From assembly GCA_026018925.1 (NCBI GenBank), contig JAKSZU010000016.1, positions 83,572,490 through 83,636,489 on the forward strand: a stretch of DNA of 64,000 nucleotides. Direction: 5' to 3'. The DNA is from Tupaia tana (Eukaryota > Chordata > Mammalia > Scandentia > Tupaiidae). Every line of letters begins with the position of its first letter. The first letter of the stretch is position 1. Below the pieces are notes generated by a model. That model was not told the DNA's origin. It worked only from the letters and a program-made list of their open reading frames with translations, and made no database searches. Below are positions 1 to 11,071 of this stretch, piece after piece. A program made the translations under genes and the position numbers.

Positions 1-610
1 GACAAAAACGGGACAGAGAAGAACAGGTGAGGGTGAGAGAGGGTGAAGAGGGGGCTGCGGGGCGAGGGGACGTTGGGGGAGAGTCCTCAGGACAGCAGGA
101 AGGAGGTGGACAGAGGAAAGGCGGTGGAGGGGTGCTCTGGGATAGAGGGAGGGCAGGTAGGGCTACAGACCAGAGAGGAGGGTAAGGGACCAAGCAGCTG
201 GGGCGACTGCTGAGGAGGGGACAGGTGACAAAGGGGAGGGGCCTTGCCAATGTGGCCGAAGTTCTCGTCCTGGGACATGAGTCACCCCTCACTCCCCAGG
301 CCGGTTCCAGAAGAGAACAAGGCCGCCTTCGGGTGTTTGTCTTAAGGCTTCTTCTTTCTTCCATGAGCAAGGGAGAGACCCACGCCTGCTGCAGCCAGCG
401 CCGGTCGCACGGCGCACCCAGGGAGGTCTCCACAGTCATGGTGTGCTCGGGGAGGGCTCGGGACCCGGGCCTGGGACTTCCCGCGGGGGCCAGCCTCACA
501 GGGCGGGGCATGGCTGTGGCCCCATCTGCCGTTTGTTTCTAAGAAGTAACCCCACAGCATTTAGCGGTCTGATAGTAACACAAAGGTGATCAGAACTGCG
601 TGCACAGAGG
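1..610. other. Intergenic flank, no gene seen
   Basis: GC-rich, purine-rich sequence beyond the 3' end of PRSS22. Short open frames exist on both strands, but none has a recognisable domain or protease motif. I see no repeat that I can name. Confidence 0.5.
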
Positions 611-851
611 CCAGCAGGCGGCCTGACGGTAAAGGCACTGGACTCTCACATGGCCGACTGCGGTTCGAGTCCCAAACCCGGTGGCTTGAAAATCACACCA
701 GACACATGTGCATGTGTGCCCAAAATCCTAAATGGAGAATGGGATAGAAGGGATTGCGGCGTGGTCATCGGGCTGATTTCTCACTTTATTTCTCTCTCTG
801 CTCTCTGTCAAATGCGCACACTCTATGACAAAACAAAAACAAAAACAAAAG
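611..851 (+). mobile_element. tRNA-derived SINE, type C
   Basis: Head GGCCAGCAGGCGGCCTGACG and B-box GGTTCGAGTCC are followed by the type A-like body (CCCAAAATCCT, AGAAGGGATTGCGGCGTGG) and an A-rich tail of CAAAAA units. A type B copy follows directly. Confidence 0.75.
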
Positions 852-1013
852 GGGGCCAGCAGTGGCATGGTGGTTAAAGGTGCTGGATTCCCATATGGCT
901 GACGGCAGTTTGAGTCCCGGACCTGGCGGCTCACTTTCTCGCTTTCTCTTTGTCTCTGTCTGATCAAATTTAAAAATAATAATAACAAATGAGATTGAAT
1001 AAATAAGTAATAA
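852..1013 (+). mobile_element. tRNA-derived SINE, type B
   Basis: The head GGCCAGCAGTGGCATGGTGG, the CT-rich segment and the TGATCAAATTTAAAAATAA tail identify the short form. It abuts the preceding SINE's tail, so it probably inserted into that A-rich target. Confidence 0.75.
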
Positions 1014-1021
1014 TTTTTCTG

Positions 1022-1255
1022 AAGGTTTTTGCTATAGGGCGTGTGCTCGTCAGAAAGACAGAGAGACAGAAAGCGAGAAATCACCCCTCGGGGGGATGGC
1101 CACGCCACAATCCCTTCTCCTCCATTCTCTTCTCGGGATCTTGGGCACGCACGCACACGCACCCGGCGTGAGTTTAAGCCACTGGGTTGGGACTCGACCT
1201 GTGGTTTACTACATGGGAGTCCAGCAACGTAGCCATTACACTGTCTGCTGGTCCC
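1022..1255 (-). mobile_element. tRNA-derived SINE, type A
   Basis: Reading the minus strand, the head GGACCAGCAGACAGTGTAAT is followed by the A-type body and the tail signature CCCTATAGCAAAAACC. It lies tail-to-tail with the plus-strand SINE on its left. Confidence 0.8.
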
Positions 1256-2440
1256 TTTTTAATTTTTTTAAGCAGAGCAAGATCATCTCTTTTCAGTGAG
1301 ATCGAGATCGGTCCTGGCTGTTTCTTGCCTGCGTTTGAACCAATACCTCCTGCCTCAACTCCACAAGGCTCACCTACTCGTCAAACCTACCTGAAACAGG
1401 GAAACTGGCGAACACCTGCCGCCCAGGTGGGCTGGGCCAGAGTCCCAGGAAGGGTGGGGACAGAGGGACAGGGCCGGGTAGGAGGCCAGAGGCCTGGCTA
1501 CCCATGAGTGCTGGGCAGGGAAGGGGTGCAGACCGCTTGCAGCTGGATGAAGGCACCGCCGGCGCAGGCCCTATGGTGACTGACGGGCCGGACCTGCCTG
1601 CCATTGTTTGGGCTCCTGCCTCCGCAGGGCGGAATTCAGACCCGCAGTGACTCACGCCCTGAACCAGCTCCAGGTGAGAGCTGTCAGCCCAAGGAGGGAG
1701 GCAGGGGCTCACCCTACCAGCCCGAGGATCGAGGCTCGCAGAGCACAGTGGGAACAGGAAGGGGCGGGCCTGGAAGGGCTTGGCCCACGCGCAGGTGGGG
1801 CTCCCCCCCCCAGCCCTGTTCTGGAACCCAGCTGGCAGGCCTGCGCCCACCCTCTGCCCTCCTCGATGGGCAGGTGCCCAGACCTGCTCGGCATGAGCAC
1901 GTTTGAGTGGGGACGTAAATCGTGTGAAGATGTGAAAATGACTGGCGCCATTTAACTTTTCTGATCTTTTTGGGGGACAAGCTGGTAAGCGCACATGACT
2001 TCCTTTAGCGGGATACGGGGCAGTACGGGGGAGTGGGCATTAGCAGCAGGCAGGTGGCCTCTGGGGCAGGCAGTACTGCTCGCACGGAGACGCTTCTCAG
2101 GGCCCCGCGGAGCAGCTTGCGGGAGCGCGGTGCGCATGTGCGTACAGGCCGCGTTCTCAGCCCGGCTGCTCTCCACCCGCAGCCTCACCTCCCGGCTCCC
2201 GAGTGGGGCTGCGGGGATGGGGGGAGGGAGAGCTGAGGCTGCAGAGGTCAGGGCGGAGGATGCCGGACTGCAGGTGGCAGTCAGAAGTAGGCGTGAGCCC
2301 CAGGTGGACAGGACCCCCGAGTCCCTGACCCGGCCAGTGCCCTACCTCGTTCCCTCCTCCCTTCCTCCCTCCCACCATTTTAGCCCAGCAGGACCCTCGC
2401 TGCCCAGTGTCCCCATACGCGAGAAAACATGGGAACCGGA
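1256..2440. other. Downstream flank of PRSS22, no gene seen
   Basis: GC-rich unique sequence. It has a short C-run near 1802 and a pyrimidine-rich stretch near 2350-2375. No protease exon or other conserved coding segment is recognisable on either strand. Confidence 0.45.
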
Positions 2441-2450
2441 CGATAAATAA

Positions 2451-2456
2451 TTTATT
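2451..2456 (-). terminator. Poly(A) signal of PRSS22
   Basis: The plus-strand TTTATT reads AATAAA on the minus strand, 170 bp beyond the PRSS22 stop codon. A second minus-strand AATAAA-like site (ATTTATTC on plus) sits about 18 bp farther downstream in transcript sense. The spacing gives a short 3' UTR. Confidence 0.65.
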
Positions 2457-2625
2457 GAAATTGGAAGAATAAATAAGGTACGTGGGCAGGGTAACAACTG
2501 TAAAAATCTGGAACAATTATATACACGAGGGCGGGGGCGGGGCGGGGCGGAGCCTCACGCTGGGCGCCGGCGCCCCCTAGAGGTAGGTGGCTTATTTACA
2601 AGGGAGGGGGTGGCACCGCGCCGGC

Positions 2626-5600
2626 CTAGGGGCCCAGGCCCCAGGGGCCCCTGCCCCGCGCCCCGCTGGCCCCGCGCAGCTGCACTCCGTGCACAACCCT
2701 CTGCACCCACGGGCGGTGGGCAGTGAGGCTGGTGTAGACCCCGGGCCGGTTGCGCTCTGCACAGCCCTCGCCCCAGCTGATGACGCCGGCCAGTAGCCAG
2801 GAGCCATCCACCTGGCACATGAGAGGTCCCCCGGAGTCGCCCTGCGGAGGGGGAAGGTTAGGACCGCCTGGGGCTGAGCATACGCAAAGCCGCACCGCAA
2901 AGCCGCACCGCGGCCCACAGCTCCTGCCTGGAGTCCATTATCCGCCTCCACCGGCCAGCTGGGAACCCGGCAAGGGCGGGCCCCCCAGACTCCGTGAGAA
3001 GCACCTTGCCAGCCCTTCTGCCCCACGGCCCTGCGCGGCTCAGGCTCAGGAAGGACCCGCCGTGGCCGGCAGCCTCTGCTAATCGCAGCAGGCCAGGGGT
3101 CCAGCATCACCCCACCCCCCTTCACACGGTGTGGTCCGAGCTGGAGCTGGGATGCGGCCGGGTGTGGAAACGCCCCAGCCTCAAGGAGGTGAGCACCAGC
3201 GAGGGCCGGTGGAGACCAGCAAACCTCCTATGTGTGCGCGGATGCGCTGACCACTGGGCTGCCTGCGCCGCTCTACCGGGGTCGGGTGGGAGCTGCCAGT
3301 CCCTGCTGCTTCTGGGGAGGAGGCCCAGGGAGAGGCCCGGATGCTGGCCCCTCCTGGACAGGGCAGTTGAGGGTGCTCACCAGACAGGCGTCGCGCTCCC
3401 CTTCCAGGTAGCCAGCACACAGCATGTCCTCGGTGATGGCCCCCTGCCCGGCCCCGCGCCAGTAGAGGCGGCTGCAGACCTCCGAGTCGATGATCGGCAC
3501 CTTCAGCTTCTGCAGGGTCTGAGGCTGGGGCAGAGGCACTGCCAGCGAGCGGGGAGAGTCAGGCCGGGGCTCCCTCCTGCTCGCTTTCCCTCCATGTCTC
3601 TCAGCAGCCTTCCTCAAAGGCTGACAACCCCATTGGCCTCTCCCAAGCGCTTCCCGAACCCCGACTCCAGACCTCCAGACTGCGGACGGGCAGGGACTGC
3701 GCTGCCTTGGCTGAGCCCGAGTGGCCAGAGCAGGGCCGTTAGTCCTGCAGTGTTCAGGGCGTCCACTCGGCCCTGGACTTTGGCCGCGCCTGAAGGACCC
3801 CGCACCCCAGCCCCGCAGCTAGTCCACACTGCCAGCTCTCCCAGAGCTCCTGGGGGCCAGCGGAGGCAAGGCTGCTGCTGAGAGGCAGTGGGAGCCCCGC
3901 CGTCCACCCTGCATCCCCCTCCCTCTCGGGAATCTGGCAGAAGTCGTTTTTCCTGCACTCAGTCCTCCAGCCCTCGGCTCCGGTCTCCCCTGCATCTCCC
4001 CCTCATGTCCCCTCGTCTGTGTCGTCTCCTTGGCCCGCCCCTGTCCTCTGCTGCCCTTCTCTTGCTGTCCCTCTGTGCTGCCCTCATATCCTGGTTGTTT
4101 CTAGAGGACGTTTCCAAACCTCCAGCCAGAGCTGGGAGGTTGCATTTTCTCCTGCCGGTTTTGCTGCAGTTGCAGCATGCTGCCACCAGAGGCAGGGCCC
4201 AGGGCATTTCCATGTTCACACGTGCACACACATGCGCATACACATGCGTGCCCCTGTGCAGCTTGGTCCACAGTCCGGCTGCTGTGGCCTGTAAACAGCC
4301 GAAGGTCCCTTTTAACCCCAAGTCGCGTGCTGAGGTTTCTGGACTTCACACCCTGACGGCAGCCCGTCTTTGTCCGTCTGGTGGGCCTGTGCTTGCTCCC
4401 CTTTTCTGATCATGTCGCGTCCCTGGGTGCCCCCTGCCCTCCACCACCCTCTGCCCCGGTGGGGAGCGGCCTCACCTCCCTCGTGAATGCTCCCCCAGCC
4501 TGCAATCCAGCAGGCAGTGTCGGCGGGGAGGTGTACGGAGGCGTCAGGCAGGCAGATGGGCAGGACCCGCTCAGAGAACTGGACAGGGTGTTCGAGGCGC
4601 ACCAGGGCGATGTCTGCAGGGGCACCCTCCTTCCAGGAGTACACGGGGTGGGCGTGTGCCCAGGCAATCCCCACCTTCTGGGCCCGAGGGCCAGGGTTCC
4701 CCAGCTGCCAGGCCCCCAGCAGCACCGAGAACTGGGATGGCTTGTTCAGGCTGCTGGAGGGGAAGGGAAGGGGGTGGGATCAGCTGGGAGGAGTCTGGAG
4801 GGGCAGCAGGGACCAGGGCCCCTGAAAGGCAGGCAGGCTCTGGGCGCGGCCGGCGGAGTGGGGGGACCCGGCGGTGCACGCACCCCTTGAAGCAGTGGGC
4901 AGCAGTGACCACCCAGCGGCTGGTGAGCAGGGAGCCCGCGCAGTGGTGGGTGCCGTTCTTCTGGATGCTCACGACCCACGGCCACTCGGCGTCGGCGCTG
5001 TCCTGGCCTCCCACGATCCGGTTCAGCTGCTGGGGTTTTCCACAGGCTGGGGGCGCTGTGGAGGGGCCAAGTGTCCTGTCATCTCCATGGCCACGCCCCC
5101 TCCCCTGCTCAGACACTCAGCCTCTCCGGCCTGTTCTCTGCCCGGCCCCTCATCCCTGCCTCCCTCCTCTTCCTTCACCCCTTCCTGGCCAGCTCCGGTG
5201 CAGACAGACCCACAGGCACAGTCGGGGCACCTGCGGCCCCATGCGCGGCAGCACACACTCACCAGGCGTCCTGGCGGCCCCAAGGCTGGCTGAGGAGAGA
5301 AGGAACAGTGGGGGGTGAGGGGGTGGGGAGGGGAAGGGGGAGGGAGGAGGCCCTGCCTCCCCCACCCACCGCCACTCTCCTGTGGGCTCATCCCCAAGCT
5401 TGGGGCGGGCATGTCTGGAGCTGGTTCCTGGCCGTGAACCTCAGCTCACCTTCCGGCCGCCAGCTTGTGCTGCACCCGGCCCGCCAGGGCAGGCCGAGGG
5501 GTAAGAGTGGGGAGCCAGGGCTCAAGGGCCTCCCCGGGGACCTCCTGCCCAGGAATGAAACCGACTTGGGGGGGGCGATTAGAGGTGGGCAGAGGCGGAG

Positions 5601-6023
5601 AGCCGGAGGAACAGGGCGCGGGGACGCAGGAGCGTGGCCAGGCCCCGCTAGGCTGGCCTGTGTGCACCCACCCCTGCTCTGCACCGCCAAGGAGGTCTGC
5701 AGAGACAGGCAGGGAGGTGCGGGCGACAGAGACAGCCAGAATGGCAGGGAGAGTCAGGCGGCTCCCCACGGGCAGAGGGCACATTCTTAGGCAATCGAGG
5801 GACAGAGGGCTGATGGGTAGAGGGGGGCTGAGAGGCAGAAGGAGCACATGCATTTTTAACATGAGCCTGGAGAGGAGAGACTGGACTCAGACAGGATGGG
5901 GAGGGCCGGGGGCCAAACCCGGAGGAGCAGTGCTCAGGCCTCACCTGTACACACCAGCAGCAGCGACACTGAGAGCCGGAGACAGCCCACACCCAGGGCT
6001 GCGGGGCTTCTGGAAACCACCAT
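2626..6023 (-). CDS. PRSS22: PRSS22, trypsin-like serine protease (BSSP-4 / tryptase epsilon)
   Basis: A secreted S1-family serine protease of airway and other epithelia, made as a zymogen. Six coding exons on the minus strand: 5945-6023, 5263-5289 (27 nt), 4884-5055, 4476-4753, 3381-3538 and 2626-2841. They sum to 930 nt (309 residues plus stop) with consistent GT-AG sites and phases. The protein starts [10 protein letters not shown] with a hydrophobic signal segment. The activation site is LNR|IVGG (Arg48/Ile49). The triad is His89 (TAAHC), Asp140 (ADIAL) and Ser241 (GDSGGPL). Asp235, six residues before Ser241, is the trypsin-type S1 Asp. Asn69-Gly-Thr is a glycosylation sequon. Human PRSS22, as I recall it, has the same signature segments ([32 protein letters not shown]) and is 317 residues; the shortfall is in the C-terminal tail. 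No frameshift or lost key residue is seen, so it should be active. Confidence 0.95.
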
Positions 6024-6133
6024 GGCAGGCGGGGTGTAGATGCCCAGACAGCTGGCAGTCTCCAGGGACCCGAGGGCCGTGCTGGCTGGGACAGGCAGAG
6101 GGCCTTGTGTAAGGTCCCCGCAGGTGGCCCGGG

Positions 6134-6140
6134 TTTTATC
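6134..6140 (-). promoter_or_regulatory. Possible TATA-like box of PRSS22
   Basis: The minus strand reads GATAAAA about 111 bp upstream of the PRSS22 ATG, in a GC-rich context. The position suits a core promoter with a short 5' UTR, but no start site can be seen from sequence. Confidence 0.3.
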
Positions 6141-6149
6141 CCAGGAGCG

Positions 6150-7300
6150 GAATGCTGTCGGACCAGTTGGCTGGGTGGCTCAGTGCAGGCCACCGGGCTG
6201 TAGGTCACAGAAGGGGTGGGGCTGGAGAGGAAGTGAAGCCGCTAGGGGATGTGGGGCTGGCCAGACCCCATCCCAGCCCAACGGGAGGCTCAGGGCCAGG
6301 CTCCGGATGTGGCCTCCGGGGGACACCTACGGGCCTGGGCCTGGGCCTGGGGCCGGCCGCAGTCCCCAACATTGACTTGGGCAAAGAACGTTTCCCACTG
6401 CTTTGAAGGCAAGGCCTCCAGGGTGGCTGGAGTCTAGGGCAGTGCGTTCGGGGCCCCGAGGGCTGGGACATGATGGGGGGTGCCCAGGGTTCAGTAACAG
6501 CCCCCTCCATGGCCTGGCCACTGTGACGTTGTGACTCAGCCCAAAGACCTGGCCCAAATTAGGACTCGGGAATCCCGTTAACCCTCTTCCCGGAAAGCTG
6601 TGAATCAAGCCCCAGTGGCTGTGCTGTCCCTGGAGCCACCTTCCTGCTGTCCCTGTGGGCGGGGCTCGGCTGTCACTCGTGGCCGACGACTCACCACTCA
6701 CCTGCACTCCCAGGAAGAGGGGGGGTCAGCTCAGCCCCAGGTGTCTGGCTGTCCTTGACTGCCTGGGGAGGACCAGCCCCCCACCCAGACCTGAGACCAC
6801 CGTAGGGAAGCCCAGAGTCGGGTAGACCGAGGTGCTGACCTGGGCTCCCTGACTCAGCCCCACACTCACCAACACCCCCACCCCAAGTGTTTGCCGCCCT
6901 CCTCTGAGCGGACGTGCTGTCCCCTCATCCGCTCCATCATAAACCTGGACCCGGGTGTTGCCACGGCCGGGAGGCAGCTAGCACACGAACGGTCGGAGCT
7001 CGGGAGAGTGGGGTAGACACACGGTGGCCTCCCACAGACCCGACTCCTTATTCTACTGCGATTCTGCAGACCAAGCCTGTCCAGGGCGGGTGGCGGACTC
7101 AGCCCAGCTGGTGGTGAGTGGTGAAACCCAGACACGGCTGTCGGGCCAGACTGGGGAGGGCACCTTGGTGGACAGGCCCTTCTATCACATGGGGTCCCAG
7201 TGCCAGGTGGAGGACCGCCGGGACCCAGAGAATGCACAGGACCCCGTCTGGGGTGTCGGCACAAGCTGCTCAGAAAAAGGGCCTTCACCTCCGAGGCCTG
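6150..7300. other. Upstream region of PRSS22, no gene seen
   Basis: GC-rich unique DNA with a small GGGCCT repeat near 6329-6350. It should hold PRSS22 regulatory sequence, but no element can be named. No coding exon is recognised. Confidence 0.4.
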
Positions 7301-7302
7301 GA

Positions 7303-7385
7303 GGGTCTTCTGGAAGCTCATGACCCACAGCCCCCCAGCATCCACACTGTCCTGGCAGTGGCCGGGCTTCCCACAGGCTGGGGCT
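7303..7385 (-). pseudogene. Relic of a PRSS22-like protease exon
   Basis: On the minus strand a CTCTGCAG acceptor is followed by CCCAGCCTGTGGGAAG, the start of the CGKP-encoding exon. After a gap, GCCAGGACAG and GTGGGTCATGAGC.TCCAGAAGA match PRSS22 exon 3 at 4884-5055. The segment corresponds to ACGKP through VSIQK of PRSS22. The activation sequence (LNRIVGG) is deleted and the cysteine and His-bearing segment is unrecognisable, so it cannot encode a protease. No further exons of this copy are visible nearby. It looks like the remains of a duplicated cluster member. Confidence 0.6.
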
Positions 7386-7389
7386 CTGC

Positions 7390-8384
7390 AGAGGGCCCCT
7401 CCCCTGCTCAGCCCCTGAGGGGCAGCCCTGCAGCAGAGTGGGGCTTGGGATGGTGACAGTGCCCATCGGAGGCGGGCAGGGAGGCTGGGAGGAGAGAGCG
7501 GCCACGGCCCGGCCCTGCATCCTGGAGGGCTGGGTGCCACGGTCAGAGCCTGCTGTGCTTCCCCTGCAGTCCCCGCTCCGGTCAGAGCTGCCCGGAGCCT
7601 GCACCGTCTCGGCCTGTGAGGGGCCGACTGAGAGGCCCTGTCAGGGCAGGGTTCCAGCAGCCGTGGGAGCCTCACTGTCGGGTGGGGCGTTTCCGGTCCC
7701 TGCCTCGGTGGGAGGGCAGAGGCAGCACGGGGTGCACCTGCGGGCGAGAGCTCCCCCTTCTCGCCACGAGAGCCTGCCCTGCCGCACCACCCCTGACAAG
7801 CCAGGGATGAGGAGCCACGGGAGTCCCAGGACCCTGGGGGCTGGCAAGGAGCACGCGGAAGCCAAGGGGCCAGCCCGTTCCTCTGGGGCTCCCCGAAAGG
7901 CAGCAGAGCAGGGGTGCCCTCCCCACCTGCTCTGTCCTGGGCTCCACCTCTGCACCTGGGGGCCAGCCATGCCCCCCATGTTCCCCCTTCCCACTCCCTC
8001 CTTGAAATGGGGGGGGGGACGGCCTGCCCAACTCACTTGACAAGCATTTACTGGGCCCCCGCTGCCCGCCAGGCCCCGTGCTGTGCACCGACACGCGCGG
8101 TGAGTAAGACGCAGGGCCCGCGCTCGGGCGTCTTCCTGGGGTGGGCGGCAGTGACTAATGACGTGAGGTGTCCTGGAAGTGGGCGCAGACACCATGGGAC
8201 CAGCAGGGGCATGGCTGGCTGCTGCAGCCCCCGGAGGGGGCAGTGTGGGCGCCTGTGGGTCACGGCCTGCTGGTGCCCGCTGCCCCGGGTCTCGGGGTGT
8301 CCACTGAGTGGGAGAGCGCAGAGGGCCTGCAGGACTGGCTGTGGCTCCAGCATGCCCCTCAGCACTGTGTTTCTTATTTTTCTA
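7390..8384. other. Intergenic, no gene seen
   Basis: GC-rich unique sequence with a G-run near 8010. Long open frames on both strands reflect base composition only. No domain or repeat family is recognised. Confidence 0.4.
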
Positions 8385-8606
8385 TTTTGGCCACAGGGCA
8401 CATTGCTTGCTGGGAAGGGAGACAGAGAGAGGGAACGTGAGGTCACTCTCGGGGGCATGTCATGCCACAGTCCCCTCTCCCTCCTCCTCCTGGGACTGGG
8501 TTTCCGGTGTGTTTCTTCTCCAGCCACCAGGCCCGAGACTCGAACTGCCAAGTCAGCCCTGTGAGATCCAGCACCTTACCCTCCGTGCCTCCTGTCTACC
8601 GGCCCC
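8385..8606 (-). mobile_element. Old tRNA-derived SINE, type A
   Basis: Diverged minus-strand copy: GGCACATTGCTTGCTGGGA, the GAGACAGAGAGAGGGA segment, CCACAGTCCCCTCTCCCTCC, then CTCGAACTGCC (B-box region) and a terminal CTACCGGCCCC head. It is more decayed than most copies here. Confidence 0.6.
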
Positions 8607-10480
8607 GCTGCCTCTCCCTTCCAGCTCTTGGCGCCTTTCCTGAGACCCGACGTGCCGCCCGGGGACTCCAGTTCTCCATGCCCCGGGGTTTCCCGGGAAG
8701 AAGGCCCTGAGGCCAGGCACCCTGGGGCGCAGAGGCAGTCCTAGAAGCTAGGCCAGGACTTCCTGGCACAGGTCCTGGTTCCCGTCCTCAGGTTCCCAGG
8801 GCCCAGGGCCAAGGCCCTGGTGTAATTCCACGTACACTCAACGAAGTGTTTCCCTAGGCCCTCCCAGTGCCGGCCCTCACCACGCCCTGACTGGGCAGGA
8901 GATGGCCGAGCTGCCCGCCCTGCCACCGGTGCCCCGTCCCCAGCCGGTCTCAGTCTGCACTGAGGTATGGGTGACCGACGAGCAGTGGCCACGCAGGCAG
9001 TGAGGGGGCCCAGAAGTGACTCGCCAGTGGAGGTGTTTCGAGGCAGGCCGGGCCGGGAGATGCAGCTCGGAGCCCCCGCCGCGTGCTGGCTGCTGCGGGA
9101 AGCCCAGGCCTGCCCCGTCCTGAGCTCGTCCGGCCGTCCTGAGCAGCGCCATGCCGGCAGTCCTCAGTGCTGGACGCCGTGGGCAGGTGGGAGCAGCCTC
9201 TGCCCTGGCAGCGCATTTCCTCCGGGAAAGCCAAAGCAGGGACGTGGGAGGGGTGGGCCAGGCTTGCGATCCTAGGTAAGGGACGCAGAGGCTCACCCTG
9301 GTGAGGAAGAGAGCGGAGTGTACTGAGCAGCCCGGGGAGAGGGGGTGCGCAGGGGGAAGTGGCAGCGCCCTGGGCCCGGGCAGGGGAGCCCTGGATTGCA
9401 GCCCTGGCGAGCCCAGCCCACCTGTGACGCTGCGTCTCACTGGGCCCACACCAGGCCCCGTGTTTCTCACCAATCCCTCCTCGGGGTCTGCGCTAAGCTC
9501 CAGCGTGACCAGAGCAGCCCTTTCCCCAAACTGGGCCCCGACATGGACCCAGCCCAGTGTGGTGACAGCATAAGGAGGGCCGGGACGGAGGGGCTGGAGG
9601 CCTGGCGGGGCTGGAGCAGCGGGGCTCTGCGCTTCTCTGCGGGCGGTTTCCCGGGCACTCGTGGTTTGAGGAACCTGGCCTAGCTGGCCCTAGGGACATC
9701 GGAGGGCCTGCTGAGGTGACAGGCTCTGCAGCTGGCACCTCCCACCGGGCCGTCCTCCCCCCACACTGCTGCGCTGTGGGGACCTGTTTTCCTGGGAACC
9801 TGCCTGTCGCCTGCCTGGGGCTTCTGACTGGGATACTCAGGCCCAGCTGGGCTCCAGCCCCGTCCTTGGCCTCACACTGGCCGCTGCGTCCCCCTCCGCT
9901 CTGCTCTCCCCCTTTCCAGGAGAAACCCAGGCACACGGGAGCAGACGGCTTGGGAAGGACAGGGACAGAGCGGCCAGGGTGGGAAGTGACGGGGAATGGC
10001 CAGCAGGGAGCTTCCGACACCACTGGTGACCCTGTGGTGGCTTCTGGAGGAGGGACTGAGACTAGAGGTCCTGGGGGTCTGCCTCCGAGCTGCGCAGGCT
10101 GAGCGGGGTGGAAGCTGGGGTTGAGCGAGGGCGCCGGGGCGAAGCTCAGAGCTGGGCGCCCTGCCTGCCGTGACCTATGCCCTGGGGTGACCTGGGCAGC
10201 CGCGTCATGCCCGCGGGGAGAGGAAGCCTGAGGAAACCGGCCCTGGTCGCCCCCGCAGGGTGGGAGCTACCCCCACACCTTCCTCCTCCCAGCCCCGCAG
10301 GGGCAGCCAACAGCAGCGCAGCCTCTCGCCCCAGGGCGACCAGCGGCCACGGGGAGCAGTGCACGGGCAGCCGCCGGCCGGGACACTGGTCACCCTCTGC
10401 GGGAACGCAGCCTAGACCCCTCCGCACCACGCCACCATCTGGGCTCTGGGGACAAGGACGTCCAACCGGCGGCGAGGGAG
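8607..10480. other. GC-rich intergenic DNA, no gene seen
   Basis: High-GC unique sequence that becomes CpG-richer towards 10.4 kb. No exon with conserved motifs and no repeat family could be recognised on either strand. Confidence 0.4.
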
Positions 10481-10960
10481 GCCGGAGCGACCTGCAGACG
10501 CGCTCCCTGGGCCCCGCTGGCTGCTCAGCCGGAGGCATCCTGAGTCCCGCCGCCGCCCCGGGCTCGCCCCGCGCTGCGCGCCCCGACTGCGGCTCGGACG
10601 GCGCCGGCAGCGGCAGGTCTCCCCGCGCGGCGGCCGCAGACGCGCAGCCCCGAGGGCGGCCCCTCTCTTCCGGCCTCGCCGACCGCGCACGCGAGCAGCG
10701 CAGCCCTCCCGCCTAGCTGCCGCCTGGGTGTCCGCGCCCCCTCGGCCTGGGCGGGTCCTCGTCGCAGCGACCTCCCTGCGCTCTCCTCTCTTCCCCTCTC
10801 CCTGCAGGGAAAGGCACGGGACCCTAGGCCGGGCGCAGGGAGCTCCGGACGCCCTTCAGGGACGCGGGCTGTGGCTGCGAGGAGCCAGCCAGTCTGGCGG
10901 ACGTGCCTGCGTGCTCGGGTCCCGGGCCACTGCGCAGGGGCGGGGGCAGCGTCGCCGGTT
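10480..10960. promoter_or_regulatory. Orphan CpG island
   Basis: Dense CpG (GCGCGGCGGCCGC, GCGCTGCGCGCCCCG and similar) over about 480 bp, far above the surrounding DNA. Open frames cross it on both strands, as expected for GC-rich DNA without stops. No known gene start can be assigned. It directly precedes the minisatellite at 11.07 kb. It may be a distal promoter, a non-coding RNA start or a GC-rich relic. Confidence 0.55.
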
Positions 10961-11071
10961 CCGTCCCGCTGGCGAATTCCTTCAGTGTCCTTTATCCGAC
11001 TAGAAACGTGCCGGACCTCCAGCCCTCTTCTGAGCAAGTTGTAGGATCCTCACAGGTCTCTCTGGTTAATT

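Noticed and set aside
10177..11037. Protein-coding gene in the orphan CpG island
   Set aside because: Open frames exist on both strands at once, as expected of stop-poor GC-rich DNA, and no domain or splice pattern is visible.
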